From the NCBI GenBank assembly GCA_019248265.1, contig JAEHGX010000001.1, forward strand, positions 113,639 through 177,638: a stretch of DNA of 64,000 nucleotides, in the 5' to 3' direction. The notes beneath the pieces were generated by a model. The model saw only the letters and a program-made list of their open reading frames with translations, ran no database searches and was not told the origin of the DNA. Below, one piece after another: positions 51,401-59,904 of the stretch. Origin of the DNA: Candidatus Falkowbacteria bacterium S5_I03 (GTDB lineage Bacteria; Patescibacteriota; Patescibacteriia; Patescibacteriales; UBA12465). The position numbers and the translations under genes are program-made. The stretch's first letter is position 1; each line of letters starts with the position of its first letter.

Positions 51401-51795
51401 AAAATATCCGGTGTATCGGCTCTTTGGCTTTCAGTATAAGAAATAATGAAGATATTGGTATAGAAAGCATCCGGCGTGCCGTCGTTATTAGAATCAACAA
51501 CGTTGGCCGCATTAACGTAAACTGTGCGGCCGTTTCTGATGGCCTCATAACCGTCAACTTGGAGGGTTTGCGGAGAGCCTTGGAAATTCTGCAATTGATA
51601 CCAGCGTGCACTGCTGTAATGATTAGGATTTTCGACAATGCGCACGGCAATCGCGTCGTTGCTATCGGGCGCGTCCGTTGTTTGCGCTTGAGAGTTCGGC
51701 GCGTCGGTGAGTAATAGAAAACTAAAAAATAAGCCCGCCAAAATTAAAAACTTTAATTGGCGTTGCTCAAGTTTTTTTAAAAAATTGTTTTTCAT
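48451..51795 (-). CDS. Large secreted vWA-domain surface protein
   Basis: A 1114-residue protein with an N-terminal signal segment (FLILAGLFFSFLLLTDAPNSQAQ). After a roughly 250-residue N-terminal region with Cys pairs, there are cadherin/Ig-like modules (SVTDSVAAGG-type FSNFTYTI). A von Willebrand A domain follows at about residues 700-1070 whose MIDAS motif reads DLSKSMD (DxSxS). A Cys-rich insert (YCYTPTECADNLPTCPEG) interrupts it. It binds a metal ion and probably a surface or protein ligand. It is followed by the TSP3-like gene. Confidence 0.82.
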   Translation of the reverse strand: MKNNFLKKLEQRQLKFLILAGLFFSFLLLTDAPNSQAQTTDAPDSNDAIAVRIVENPNHYSSARWYQLQNFQGSPQTLQVDGYEAIRNGRTVYVNAANVVDSNNDGTPDAFYTNIFIISYTESQRADTPDIFGQLLKNFKFNTNFFELGACSTTTDKSCLTNKDCPSTEYCNSQKSKVVRDVKRLADLTEMQTYLNAYKQKNGVYPSEVAGTYIASKTLSNWPSWQESFAKDLGTVLPVDPINKMGECPGYDPTTCWSSSTKAFATNISQAVLPSGSHVYVYLGNSQGATARYCAQMESGYANLQNFNCFSDRRPNNQPLIKDVALYGWPKKEFNGYVSVFDADGDPLKLTFSVINPTTPQGWVAEKWGGFASSTITALPSKGQMKIYVPVTGNAKAPGFYKIRLTLDDQQGAANSTFSQIYDVTVHPLTSSLSKTSKTVTIGQTDFATISGTDSNGDPINNVAFESATFNSAPISQAVFTNSGFTISGATLQESFRSAQKTGVYVINVSATDSVAAGGKIFSNFTYTIVNKPPVFKSLVATFSNNTTKTCAPGETCYISIDNGEAATVRVTGEDPDGHALNYSLVDNFGGKLSINSSTGVISGLQNLSYQELQDQVFNVEVKISDIYCANSSPAECSSNYSFSLKVLKYCSVNLPGSTLYKELQQTVTVSNSGDNLNTGLFLSDCSEIGTSSMDVKFIGEAHSQAIVLVSDLSKSMDANITIAGVSQPAVTRLKSALTKTTTGFLDSVYGIASTWPTQYFIKVGLIAYNTGVVSSQPLTNLVTPGSLSNLKNLINNYTTYYQTDTLSALNAAETTLATVTDPGTEKIVILMSDGIPGVDGYSIKNPYCYTPTECADNLPTCPEGQYQIGCETSYCYTPSCYCGGTWPYCDSPASCPNGYIQGGCTASDCYLDTNHSSFNPFQKFRQFLTKLKVKPAKATTVRNECAIKSCSQAFPNFSCPSNQQMSCSYYWTLNCDLTPDVDKQANIIKSQGISLYTIYYDTSGTSTPKQRMCNWSSNNGVNCDNNTYAFAGSDIDTMIKKVLGRIVTKPKDVTVGNSVIIDEDTASTTSFVSGALVGGLSCGAITPKVTFSNNGYLEFSNIKLNYCPAKLHP

Positions 51796-51954
51796 GTTGG
51801 TTGTCTAGACTTTGTTATTAGTATTTTAGCATTAAATTAGCTTCGGCGACAAGGATTTTTGACTGTTTGAAGCGCTTAAGCTTTTAATCTTTTATTTTTT
51901 AGCTTTCTGTGATATAGTTTTAATTAATTTTGGAACTATTTTTGTGCTTTATTT

Positions 51955-53790
51955 ATGGAAAAATTGTTCAAATTAAAGTCTGATTTTTTGCCCGCCGGCG
52001 ACCAGCCGGAAGCAATCAAGAAGCTGGAGACTGGTTTAGCGTCCGGATTTAATTATCAGACGCTTTTAGGCGTGACCGGCAGCGGCAAGACTTTTACGGT
52101 GGCCAACATTATCGCCGGGCAAGATAAACCGGTTCTGGTAATCGCTCCCAATAAAGCTTTAGCGGCGCAGTTGTATCGCGAATATAAGAATTTTTTTCCG
52201 GATAATGCCGTCCATTATTTTGTTTCCTATTATGATTACTATCAGCCGGAAGCCTATTTGCCGATAACCGATACTTATATAGATAAGGAGGCGATGATTA
52301 ATCAGGAGATTGATCGTTTGCGTCACGGAGCGACTTCGGCCCTAGTTTCTCGCCGCGATGTAATTATTGTCGCTTCCGTTTCCTGTATTTATAATTTAGG
52401 CGTTCCGTCCTCTTATTTGGAGGCGAGTTTAGTTTTAGAAACAGGGAAGCCGATGGTACGAACCGATTTAATTAAACAGTTGATTAAGATTCAGTTTGAG
52501 CGGGTAAGCGGCAATGTGGAACGCGGTCAGTTCCGGGTTCGGGGAGATGTGTTTGAAATCCGCCCGAAGTCGGAAAATATTGTTTATCGCTTGGAACTGA
52601 AAAATCAGATTATTTCCGAATTAACGATTATTGATAATACTACCAAGAATATTTTGGAGAATCTGGAGGAAATTGTGATTTTCCCGCCTAAGCATTTTGT
52701 CTCTACCGGCCCGCAAATCGAAGGGGCGATTAAAAATATCCAAACGGAATTAAAAGACCGGCTGGCTTATTTTAAAAAAGAGGGCTTGCTTTTAGAAGCC
52801 GAACGCTTGGAGCGGCGGACTAAATATGACATTGAAATGCTCCATAGTCTCGGGTATTGCCACGGCATTGAAAATTATTCGCGACATTTAACTGGTAAAT
52901 TGACCGGAGAAGCGCCTGATTCCTTGCTGGCTTATTTCCCCTGGAAAGACGGAAAGCCGGATTTTTTATTGGTCGTCGACGAATCCCATATCGCCATCCC
53001 GCAAATTAGAGGTATGTACAATGGCGACCAAGCGCGTAAAAAGACCTTAACCCAATATGGCTGGCGTTTGCCGTCGGCTTTAGACAATCGGCCTTTGAAG
53101 TTTAATGAATTTGAAGCCCGTATTGGTCAAACTATTTTTACCACCGCTACGCCCGGTGATTTTGAAATGAAAAAGTCCGAACAAATTGTCGAGCAAGTTA
53201 TTCGGCCAACCGGGTTGATTGATCCGGAAATTGAAATCCGGCCGGTGTTTAATAAGAAAACTAATTACAGCCAGATAAACGACGTCATGGAGGAAATTCG
53301 GGAAATTGCCCGACTGGGCGAGCGCGCGATTATTAATACTTTGACTAAAAAACAAGCCGAAGATTTAAATACTTATTTAAACGGTCAAGGATTTCGTTCC
53401 AATTATTTACATAGCGGTATTAAAACTTTTGAACGCACGGAAATACTGCAGGCCTTTCGCGAAGGGAAATTCGATGTTTTAATCGGTGTTAATTTATTAA
53501 GAGAGGGTTTGGATTTGCCGGAAGTAACCTTGGTGGCGATTTTAGACGCGGATAGGGAAGGATTTTTGCGCAGTCAGACGAGTTTGATGCAAACTATGGG
53601 TCGGGCAGCTAGAAATGTAAAAGGAAAAATTATTCTGTATGCCGACAAAAAAACTGATTCAATGAAACGGGCGATAAATGAAGCGGAAAGACGCCGCCAA
53701 AAACAATTAAAATATAATAAAGAACATAATATTACCCCGATTAATATTTACAAGAAGATTGAAGGCTTCTTGGATGTGGCCGAGGAATAA
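51955..53790 (+). CDS. uvrB: Excinuclease ABC subunit B, lacking the C-terminal UVR domain
   Basis: A 611-residue UvrB (family about 660-670). The Walker A is LLGVTGSGKTFTVAN at about 38-52, the damage-probing beta-hairpin region SYYDYYQPEAYLP at about 91-103, and helicase motifs (VVDESHIAIPQIRGMY, DREGFLRSQTSLMQTMGRAAR) are intact. The protein ends at NKEHNITPINIYKKIEGFL, where the linker to the C-terminal UVR motif normally begins. UvrB damages sensing by UvrA handover and recruits UvrC. The UvrB-UvrC contact must therefore differ. Confidence 0.93.
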   Translation: MEKLFKLKSDFLPAGDQPEAIKKLETGLASGFNYQTLLGVTGSGKTFTVANIIAGQDKPVLVIAPNKALAAQLYREYKNFFPDNAVHYFVSYYDYYQPEAYLPITDTYIDKEAMINQEIDRLRHGATSALVSRRDVIIVASVSCIYNLGVPSSYLEASLVLETGKPMVRTDLIKQLIKIQFERVSGNVERGQFRVRGDVFEIRPKSENIVYRLELKNQIISELTIIDNTTKNILENLEEIVIFPPKHFVSTGPQIEGAIKNIQTELKDRLAYFKKEGLLLEAERLERRTKYDIEMLHSLGYCHGIENYSRHLTGKLTGEAPDSLLAYFPWKDGKPDFLLVVDESHIAIPQIRGMYNGDQARKKTLTQYGWRLPSALDNRPLKFNEFEARIGQTIFTTATPGDFEMKKSEQIVEQVIRPTGLIDPEIEIRPVFNKKTNYSQINDVMEEIREIARLGERAIINTLTKKQAEDLNTYLNGQGFRSNYLHSGIKTFERTEILQAFREGKFDVLIGVNLLREGLDLPEVTLVAILDADREGFLRSQTSLMQTMGRAARNVKGKIILYADKKTDSMKRAINEAERRRQKQLKYNKEHNITPINIYKKIEGFLDVAEE

Positions 53791-53794
53791 AGAT

Positions 53795-54385
53795 ATGAAC
53801 ATTGAATACGAGGCCACCTTTATTAATATTGATAAGGATGAAATTCGGACGCGCTTAAAAGCCGCTGGAGCTCAGCTTATTAAACCGGAATTTTTAATGA
53901 AACGGATTGTTTTTGAGTTGCCTGTCGGTCATGAAATTCCTGGTGCTTGGCTTAGAGTGCGTGATGAAGGCGATAAAATAACGATGAGCCTCAAAGTTGT
54001 TGATGGCGACAAAATAGAAAATCAAAAAGAAATTCAATTGAAGATTGATAATTTTGAAGAAGGAGTCGCTCTTTTAGAGGCCACTGGCGCTCGCCAAAAA
54101 GCTTTTCAGGAAAGCCGCCGCGAACTCTGGGCCCTTGATGGCACAGAAATAACTATTGATGAGTGGCCATTTTTGGAGCCCTATGTAGAAGTTGAAGGCC
54201 AATCAGAAGAAATAGTGAAGGCCGTGAGCTCTAAATTGGGTTTTGATTATTCTGAGGCGCTATTCTGTTCGGTTGATACCCTTTATAATAAAAAGTATGG
54301 TACTCCTAACGAAATTATTAACCACCACACGCCGCTAATCACTTTTGCCGGACCAAATCCGTTTATAAATTGGAAACTAAAATAA
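53795..54385 (+). CDS. CYTH domain protein (class IV adenylate cyclase/triphosphatase-like)
   Basis: A 196-residue protein from the ATG at 53795, 4 bp after uvrB. It starts MNIEYEATFINIDKDEIRTR, with an ExE motif where CYTH enzymes usually have ExExK. Later KIENQKEIQLKIDN, ESRRELWALDGTEITIDEW and EPYVEVEGQS match the barrel strands of CyaB/ThTPase-type proteins. CPR genomes often label these class IV adenylate cyclase. The missing Lys leaves catalytic activity uncertain. It lies between uvrB and uvrA, so probably co-transcribed. Confidence 0.85.
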   Translation: MNIEYEATFINIDKDEIRTRLKAAGAQLIKPEFLMKRIVFELPVGHEIPGAWLRVRDEGDKITMSLKVVDGDKIENQKEIQLKIDNFEEGVALLEATGARQKAFQESRRELWALDGTEITIDEWPFLEPYVEVEGQSEEIVKAVSSKLGFDYSEALFCSVDTLYNKKYGTPNEIINHHTPLITFAGPNPFINWKLK

Positions 54386-54402
54386 ATTGAAATTGTTTAT
54401 AT

Positions 54403-56919
54403 ATGTCGGATAAAGGAAAAATGATAATCCGCGGCGCGCGGATGCATAATTTAAAAAATATTAACTTGGAAATACCGCATAATAAATTAACGGTAATTTC
54501 CGGCGTTTCTGGAAGTGGCAAATCGTCGCTGGCTTTTGATACGATTTTTGCCGAAGGCCAAAGACAATACGTGGAATCATTGTCGCCCTATATGCGCCAA
54601 TTCTTGGGCCAGAAAAAACCGGCCGATGTCGATGAAATTATTGGTTTAGCACCGGCGATTGCTATTGATCAAAAAGCCTTATCCCATAATCCGCGCTCTA
54701 CTGTCGGAACTTTAACGGATATTTATGATTACTTGCGGGTTTTATACGCGCGTGTGGGCGATGTTTTTTGCCCATTATGCGGCCATAAAATTGAAAAGCT
54801 GACGACCGAAGAGATGGTGGACATTATTATCACCCGCGGCCAAGATTCTCAGGAAAAATATGTGACTATTATGTCGCCGGTAATTCGTAACCGCAAAGGC
54901 GAATATTATCAGCTTTTATACAACTATTTAGGTTTAGGCTACGCGGAAGCGCGTGTCGATGGAAAAATCCATTCCTTGCGCGAGAAAATAAAATTAGCCT
55001 CCAAGCAAAACCATGATATTGATATTGTGATTGATAAAGTCATGCTTGATGACCAGTCGCGTTTATTTGAAGCCGTTGAAAATGCCATGGAATATAGCAA
55101 GGGCTTGGTAGTTGCTAAATATGAAAAACAGGAGTTTTTATTGTCTTCTAATTGGACCTGCCCGAATGATAATTTTTCCTTTCCGGAAGTTGAGCCACGT
55201 CTGTTTTCTTTTAACTCACCGGCTGGGGCCTGTCCGGAATGCGCGGGATTAGGCAAAAAGAATTTTTTTGGTGAAGAAAAATGTGAGGCTTGTAAGGGCG
55301 CGCGCTTAAAACCGGAAGGTTTGTCGGTTAGAGTTGCCGCTAAGAATATTGCCGAAGTCGCTAAGTTGCCGCTTGATAAAACCTTAAAGTTTTTCAATAG
55401 TTATTATGAAAAAATGACTAAGCGGGAACTGGCGATTGCCGAGAATGTGGTTGTCCAAATTATTAGCCGCTTGGAATTTTTGCTTAAAGTCGGTTTGGAT
55501 TATTTAAGTTTGGAAAGAGAAGCTCATACCTTGTCTGGCGGCGAAGCCCAGCGTATCCGTTTATCCTCACAAATTAGTTCCCATTTATCGAGGACTTTAT
55601 ACGTTTTAGACGAACCCACAATCGGTTTGCATGAACGCGATACCGAGAAGTTGATTGATACCTTGAAAAAATTAAGAGACAAGGATAATACCGTAATTAT
55701 TGTCGAGCATGATGAAAAAACTATTTTAGCGGCTGATTATTTGGTTGATTTAGGACCCCTGGCTGGAGTTCACGGCGGCGAAGTCATGGCCGCGGGCGAA
55801 ATTAAGGCGCTTCTGGACGGTAAAGATAAAACGGCGACCAAGAAGTCTTTAACCCTTCAATATTTAAACGGTCACCGAGAAATTAATCTGCCCAGCAAAA
55901 GACGCGAGCAAAATCACGGCTCCTTGAAGATTATCGGCGCAACAGCTAATAATTTAAAGAATATTACGGTGGAAATTCCACTAGGACGTTTAGTCGGCAT
56001 TAGCGGTGTTTCCGGCAGCGGGAAATCATCCTTCCTTTATGATGTTTTATATAAAAATGTTTCCCATATTAAAGCACGCCCCGGAGGCCGGGCTAAAATG
56101 GAAGATGTTAAAGAAATTAAGGGCACCGATTATATCAGCAAGGTAGTTGTGATTGACCAATCGCCGATTGGCCGCACCCCGCGTTCCAATCCGGCGACTT
56201 ATACCGGTATTTTTACGCCAATTCGCGATTTCTTTGCCAGCTTGCCGGAAGCTAGAGAGCGTGGTTATGGCATTGGGCGTTTTTCTTTTAACCGCCCGGG
56301 TGGGCGCTGTGAAGCTTGTGAAGGCGCGGGTGCCAATTTAATTGAGATGCATTTCTTGCCCCCAGTACTTGTTGAATGCGAGGTTTGCCGGGGTAAAAGA
56401 TTTAATCGCGAAACCTTACAAGTCAAATATAAAGATAAAAATATTGCTCAAGTATTGGATATGACGATTGATGAGGCGATTATTCATTTTGATGGCAACT
56501 ACTATATCACCGAAAAATTAAAAGTTTTGCAGTCGGTCGGTTTAGGTTATATTAAAATCGGCCAGAGCGCGACGACCTTATCCGGCGGTGAGGCGCAGAG
56601 AATTAAAATCGCTAAAGAGTTAACCCATACTTTAGGTAAGCGCACTTTGTATTTATTAGATGAGCCGACAACCGGTTTGCACTATTACGATATTGATATG
56701 TTGCTAACGGTTTTAAATAAACTGGTGGAGAAGGGAAATTCCGTTTTGGTGATTGAGCATAATATGCACATGCTTAAATCAATGGATTATATTATTGATT
56801 TGGGTCCGGATGGCGGCGAGAAAGGCGGACGCTTAGTAGCCGCGGGCGCACCGGAAGATATTGTACGTGAACCGGAAAGCGAGACCGGAAAGTATTTAAA
56901 GCCTTATTTAAAAAAGTAA
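54403..56919 (+). CDS. uvrA: Excinuclease ABC subunit A, lacking the insertion domain
   Basis: An 838-residue UvrA (family about 940). Walker A motifs GVSGSGKSSLAFDT (about 34-47) and GVSGSGKSSFLYDV, signatures LSGGEAQRIRLSSQ and LSGGEAQRIKIAKE, and the zinc ligands in CPLCGHK and CEACEGAGANL are present. The first-half zinc module reads CPECAGLGKKNFFGEEKCEAC, with the two CxxC pairs only 14 residues apart. In standard UvrA about 100 residues (the insertion domain) lie between them. The UvrB-binding region upstream of it is retained. It is a complete but compact DNA damage sensor. Confidence 0.94.
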   Translation: MSDKGKMIIRGARMHNLKNINLEIPHNKLTVISGVSGSGKSSLAFDTIFAEGQRQYVESLSPYMRQFLGQKKPADVDEIIGLAPAIAIDQKALSHNPRSTVGTLTDIYDYLRVLYARVGDVFCPLCGHKIEKLTTEEMVDIIITRGQDSQEKYVTIMSPVIRNRKGEYYQLLYNYLGLGYAEARVDGKIHSLREKIKLASKQNHDIDIVIDKVMLDDQSRLFEAVENAMEYSKGLVVAKYEKQEFLLSSNWTCPNDNFSFPEVEPRLFSFNSPAGACPECAGLGKKNFFGEEKCEACKGARLKPEGLSVRVAAKNIAEVAKLPLDKTLKFFNSYYEKMTKRELAIAENVVVQIISRLEFLLKVGLDYLSLEREAHTLSGGEAQRIRLSSQISSHLSRTLYVLDEPTIGLHERDTEKLIDTLKKLRDKDNTVIIVEHDEKTILAADYLVDLGPLAGVHGGEVMAAGEIKALLDGKDKTATKKSLTLQYLNGHREINLPSKRREQNHGSLKIIGATANNLKNITVEIPLGRLVGISGVSGSGKSSFLYDVLYKNVSHIKARPGGRAKMEDVKEIKGTDYISKVVVIDQSPIGRTPRSNPATYTGIFTPIRDFFASLPEARERGYGIGRFSFNRPGGRCEACEGAGANLIEMHFLPPVLVECEVCRGKRFNRETLQVKYKDKNIAQVLDMTIDEAIIHFDGNYYITEKLKVLQSVGLGYIKIGQSATTLSGGEAQRIKIAKELTHTLGKRTLYLLDEPTTGLHYYDIDMLLTVLNKLVEKGNSVLVIEHNMHMLKSMDYIIDLGPDGGEKGGRLVAAGAPEDIVREPESETGKYLKPYLKK

Positions 56920-56929
56920 TTTGGTCTTT

Positions 56930-57235
56930 TAAATAAAAAAAGACCCTAGCAACAGCGGTCTTAGGATCGGTTATTTGAACAAGAATTTCATTAATGAAAC
57001 CTATTAACCATTAGTGCCCAACTTTCGTGAGCGAGACGTTTGTTGCTAGGGGCTTAGAGCCACATTGTACTTACCTTTGTCGGTGTACTTAGACGTTTTT
57101 TGGATTTGCTTCGAGGGCGTTTGCTTCTGTAAAGCAGTTTGCCTCAACCACGTCGTGCGGCCATTTGCAGGTGTAACCCGGCGAAATCGGTTTTACCCGA
57201 TTTAAGTAAAGAACTATGTAAAGCTATATACTGTA
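56930..57235 (-). ncRNA. Unidentified structured RNA between uvrA and uvrC
   Basis: Read on the minus strand, this 300-nt intergenic stretch has many stems: AAATCGG/CCGATTT near its start, GAGG...CCTC enclosing TGCTT/AAGCA, and a long-range helix CCCTAGCAACA (RNA from 57041-57051) with TGTTGCTAGGG (56944-56954), the latter running straight into seven T as a terminator. No tRNA T-arm, RNase P P4 or SRP tetraloop core is visible. A weak promoter may lie at about 57220-57250. It could also be a long uvrC leader on the plus strand. Confidence 0.5.
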
Positions 57236-57260
57236 TTAAGAGCTTATCACTAAGTAATTT

Positions 57261-58437
57261 TATGTCAAGAGATTTATCCACCGTCGCTAAATCTGCCCCC
57301 AAGAAGCCTGGGGTCTATTTTTGGTTGGATAAAAAGGGAGCAATCTTATATGTCGGTCGCGCCACAAGCCTAAAAGCCCGCTTAAGCCAATATTTTCAAA
57401 AGGGGATAAGTTCACGCATCGCCGAAATGGTCGCTGCCGCCCATAGTATCCGTTATGAAGAAACTGAAACCCTACTAGAAGCAATAATTTTAGAGGCAAC
57501 TAACATTAAAAAATATTGGCCAAAATATAATATTGTCGATCGCGATGACCGTTCTTTTATCTATGTCGTCATTCCGAAGAAGGATTTTACGCGTCCGCTT
57601 ATTATCCGCGGCCATGAGTTAAAAAAGTTTCCGGCTGGCTCCGCCCAAATTTTTGGTCCCTACCAATCATATTATTTATTGCAAAATGCCTTGCGTTTAA
57701 TTCGTCGCATCTTTCCGTATGGAACTTGCAAACCGAATAGCGGTCGGGCTTGTTTTGATTATCAAATCGGACTTTGTCCCGGAGCTTGCGCCGACAAAAT
57801 TAGCGCGCGGGAATATAAAAAGAATATTGATAATATTGCTCTGCTCCTAAAAGGCGAGAAAAAACGCTTAATGCTTAAACTTAAAAAAGCTAATCCGGAA
57901 CAAGCCAAAGCGCTTCAACACCTGCAAGACGTTTCACTCTTAACGCGAGATGAAGATTTAAATGAAAAGAAAGTCAGTCGCTTGGAAGGTTATGATATTT
58001 CTCATCACGCCGGCAAAGAAAGCTATGGCTCAATGGTGGTTTTTGAAAATGGGGAAGCTAATACCTCCGAGTATCGCTTGTTTAAAATCAAAGACGCGCC
58101 TGGAGGCGATGATGAGCGGGCTTTGTTAGAAGTTCTAACCCGTCGCTTCAAACATTTAGAATGGCCGCTACCGGATTTAATAATGATAGATGGCGGTTCG
58201 CCGCAAATTAGTTTTTTGACGCGTGAACTGGCTAAATTAAATATCAGCGCTCAGATGGTCGGTATTTCTAAGTTTGGTGGCGATAAATTGGTTTTTAGTG
58301 TTAAAACCAAAAAAGAACAGCGCGAGCTCGCCGAAAACATCAAACCAACTTTATTAAAGTTACGCGAAGAGGCCCATCGCTTTGCTAATCGTGGCCGGAA
58401 GGCAGGGCTAAGAGCCAAGACGAAGGGGAAATATTAA
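57261..58437 (+). CDS. uvrC: Excinuclease ABC subunit C, short form
   Basis: About 391 residues from the ATG at 57261 (MSRDLSTVAKSAPKKPGVYF); an earlier in-frame ATG at 57139 lies inside the structured intergenic region and is unlikely. The GIY-YIG nuclease (GVYFW...ILYVGRAT, residues 18-34) makes the 3' cut. The Cys cluster GTCKPNSGRACFDYQIGLCPG is present. The RNase H-like domain (YDISHHAGKESYGSMVVF) makes the 5' cut. The UVR motif is not recognisable, and the C-terminal helix-hairpin-helix pair is absent; full UvrC is about 600 residues. Confidence 0.92.
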
Positions 58438-58448
58438 ACTTATCCAAG

Positions 58449-58479
58449 AAAAAAGCCGCTCCTTTTTGGGAAGCGGCTC
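58449..58479 (-). terminator. Terminator of the HAD gene pair
   Basis: On the minus strand AGCCGCTT and AAGCGGCT-like arms (AGCGGCTTTTTT) form a stem with a T-run, 44 bp beyond the 58523 stop. Confidence 0.7.
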
Positions 58480-58522
58480 GGAAAATAAGTGTGTGCATAA
58501 CCGATAAATACCGGCTATATTT

Positions 58523-59011
58523 TTAAACTTTAGTTAATTCTAAATATTGACTTAAAAATTCTTCAAACAGAATCGGGTGGACGCGCTTTTCATCGGGTAG
58601 GATTTTGTTTAATAATTGCGTTTCTGCCAAATGGTCAATTACGCCGACAAAATCAATTTTTTCTTTTTGAGCGGCCTGATAATCGCTGTAATAATTCCCG
58701 AAATAGACTATTTCGTCTAATTCGATTTTGTTTTTTTCAGCGAAGCGTAGAGGTTCGTCGAGTTGACGGTCGGGTTGGTGCGAGGAAATTAATTTATCAA
58801 AATGAGTGTGGATAGTCTCGCTCACTTCGCTCATTGAGGTTACAGCTCTCAGCGTGCTTTCAAAACCCAGGCTAGTAATTAATATTAAATTATAGCCGTC
58901 TTTTTTTAACTCTTTGAGTAATTTCCAGAGATTTTGTTGGATATAATACCGTCCAGGGTCGATATCCATTAAAACGTTTTCAAATCGGAAAATTAACAAT
59001 TTTTTTTTCAT
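58523..59011 (-). CDS. Degenerate HAD-like protein (probable pseudoenzyme)
   Basis: A 162-residue protein. Its fold motifs match HAD phosphatases but motif I reads FRFENVL where FDxDGVL is expected: the nucleophile Asp is Arg and the acid/base Asp is Glu. YNLILITSLGFES resembles motif II, and VYFGNYYSDYQAAQ replaces the motif IV GDxxxD. It follows an intact HAD gene by 2 bp. A paralogue that has lost catalysis and perhaps regulates or binds its neighbour is the simplest reading. Confidence 0.72.
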   Translation of the reverse strand: MKKKLLIFRFENVLMDIDPGRYYIQQNLWKLLKELKKDGYNLILITSLGFESTLRAVTSMSEVSETIHTHFDKLISSHQPDRQLDEPLRFAEKNKIELDEIVYFGNYYSDYQAAQKEKIDFVGVIDHLAETQLLNKILPDEKRVHPILFEEFLSQYLELTKV

Positions 59012-59013
59012 CT

Positions 59014-59748
59014 TTAAATTTTTACTTTGGTTTTTAATTTTGATTGGATTTCAGTTTTTTGCCGCATTATTTTGTAAAGAAAATTTGGCAAATCAGCAAA
59101 ATCAATAATTCGACATAGCTGAACGCCGGCATCCAGGAATTCTTCTCGAGTGTTAACGCCGGAAACAACACCGACGAAGTCGATTGGCCATTCATAGTTC
59201 TGAGTCGCCCGCAGGTCTTGAGAAATGGTATCCCCGAAGTAGACCATGTGTTCCGGTCTAAAACCGTGAGCAGCGGCCCAGTTGGCGAAAGGTCCGAAAG
59301 CGCGGCCGCTGGGTTTATGGTGCGGCCAATGGTCAGTTGTCTGAACTTTGTGAAACAAGCTTGAGGGCATTCCGGTTTGGGTCATGACTTGCTGTAAGCT
59401 AGCGTTGCTACGGCTAGTTAAGAGTCCTACATAATATTCCAGTAGGCGAAGGCTTAATAGCGCTTCAAAGTTCTCGCGAGGAAAGATGTAGGGTAACTCA
59501 AGGGATACCTGGGGTTCCATTTCGTTCATTGTCTTTATTTCTCCTTGTGAGGCTCCGATTTCTTTGCCAATTAAATTAAACATATCGGACATTTTCATGC
59601 CCCAATGTTTAATCAAAAAGGAGCGGGGAATAGACGGTAAACCGAGACGCTCTAAAATTAGCTCTACTTTTTGGCAACTAAGTCGCGTGCTATCAACCAG
59701 GACGCCGTCCAGGTCGAAAATAAAAAACTTTTTCTGATCTAAATCCAT
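59014..59748 (-). CDS. HAD family hydrolase
   Basis: A 244-residue HAD subfamily IA-like phosphatase. Motif I is FFIFDLDGVLVDS at residues 8-20 (both catalytic Asp present), motif II is VGLLTSRSNASL, motif III includes the Lys of HHKPSGRAF and motif IV reads MVYFGDTISQDLRA. The cap domain lies at about 25-90. The substrate is unknown (phosphoglycolate phosphatase-like). It is the first gene of a two-gene operon with the degenerate paralogue. Confidence 0.88.
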   Translation of the reverse strand: MDLDQKKFFIFDLDGVLVDSTRLSCQKVELILERLGLPSIPRSFLIKHWGMKMSDMFNLIGKEIGASQGEIKTMNEMEPQVSLELPYIFPRENFEALLSLRLLEYYVGLLTSRSNASLQQVMTQTGMPSSLFHKVQTTDHWPHHKPSGRAFGPFANWAAAHGFRPEHMVYFGDTISQDLRATQNYEWPIDFVGVVSGVNTREEFLDAGVQLCRIIDFADLPNFLYKIMRQKTEIQSKLKTKVKI

Positions 59749-59904
59749 GACAAATGGGTTTTTAAAGTTAATATATATGTATATTTATTTTTCAAAGAAA
59801 CAAAATAACGATTTTTTAAACTTAACAGAAAAAATTGATAATGTCAAGGTCTTTATAAGATTAAGACAATTGAGATTTCAAATGTTTTTTGCTATACTAA
59901 CGTC

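Noticed and set aside
56930..57235. tmRNA, RNase P RNA or SRP RNA in the uvrA-uvrC gap
   Set aside because: A GCAAAC-containing stretch and a TAA hinted at a tmRNA tag, but the peptide does not end like a degradation tag and no T-arm/acceptor pair is visible. No P4-type GAGGAAAGTC (RNase P) and no SRP GGAAG core is present.
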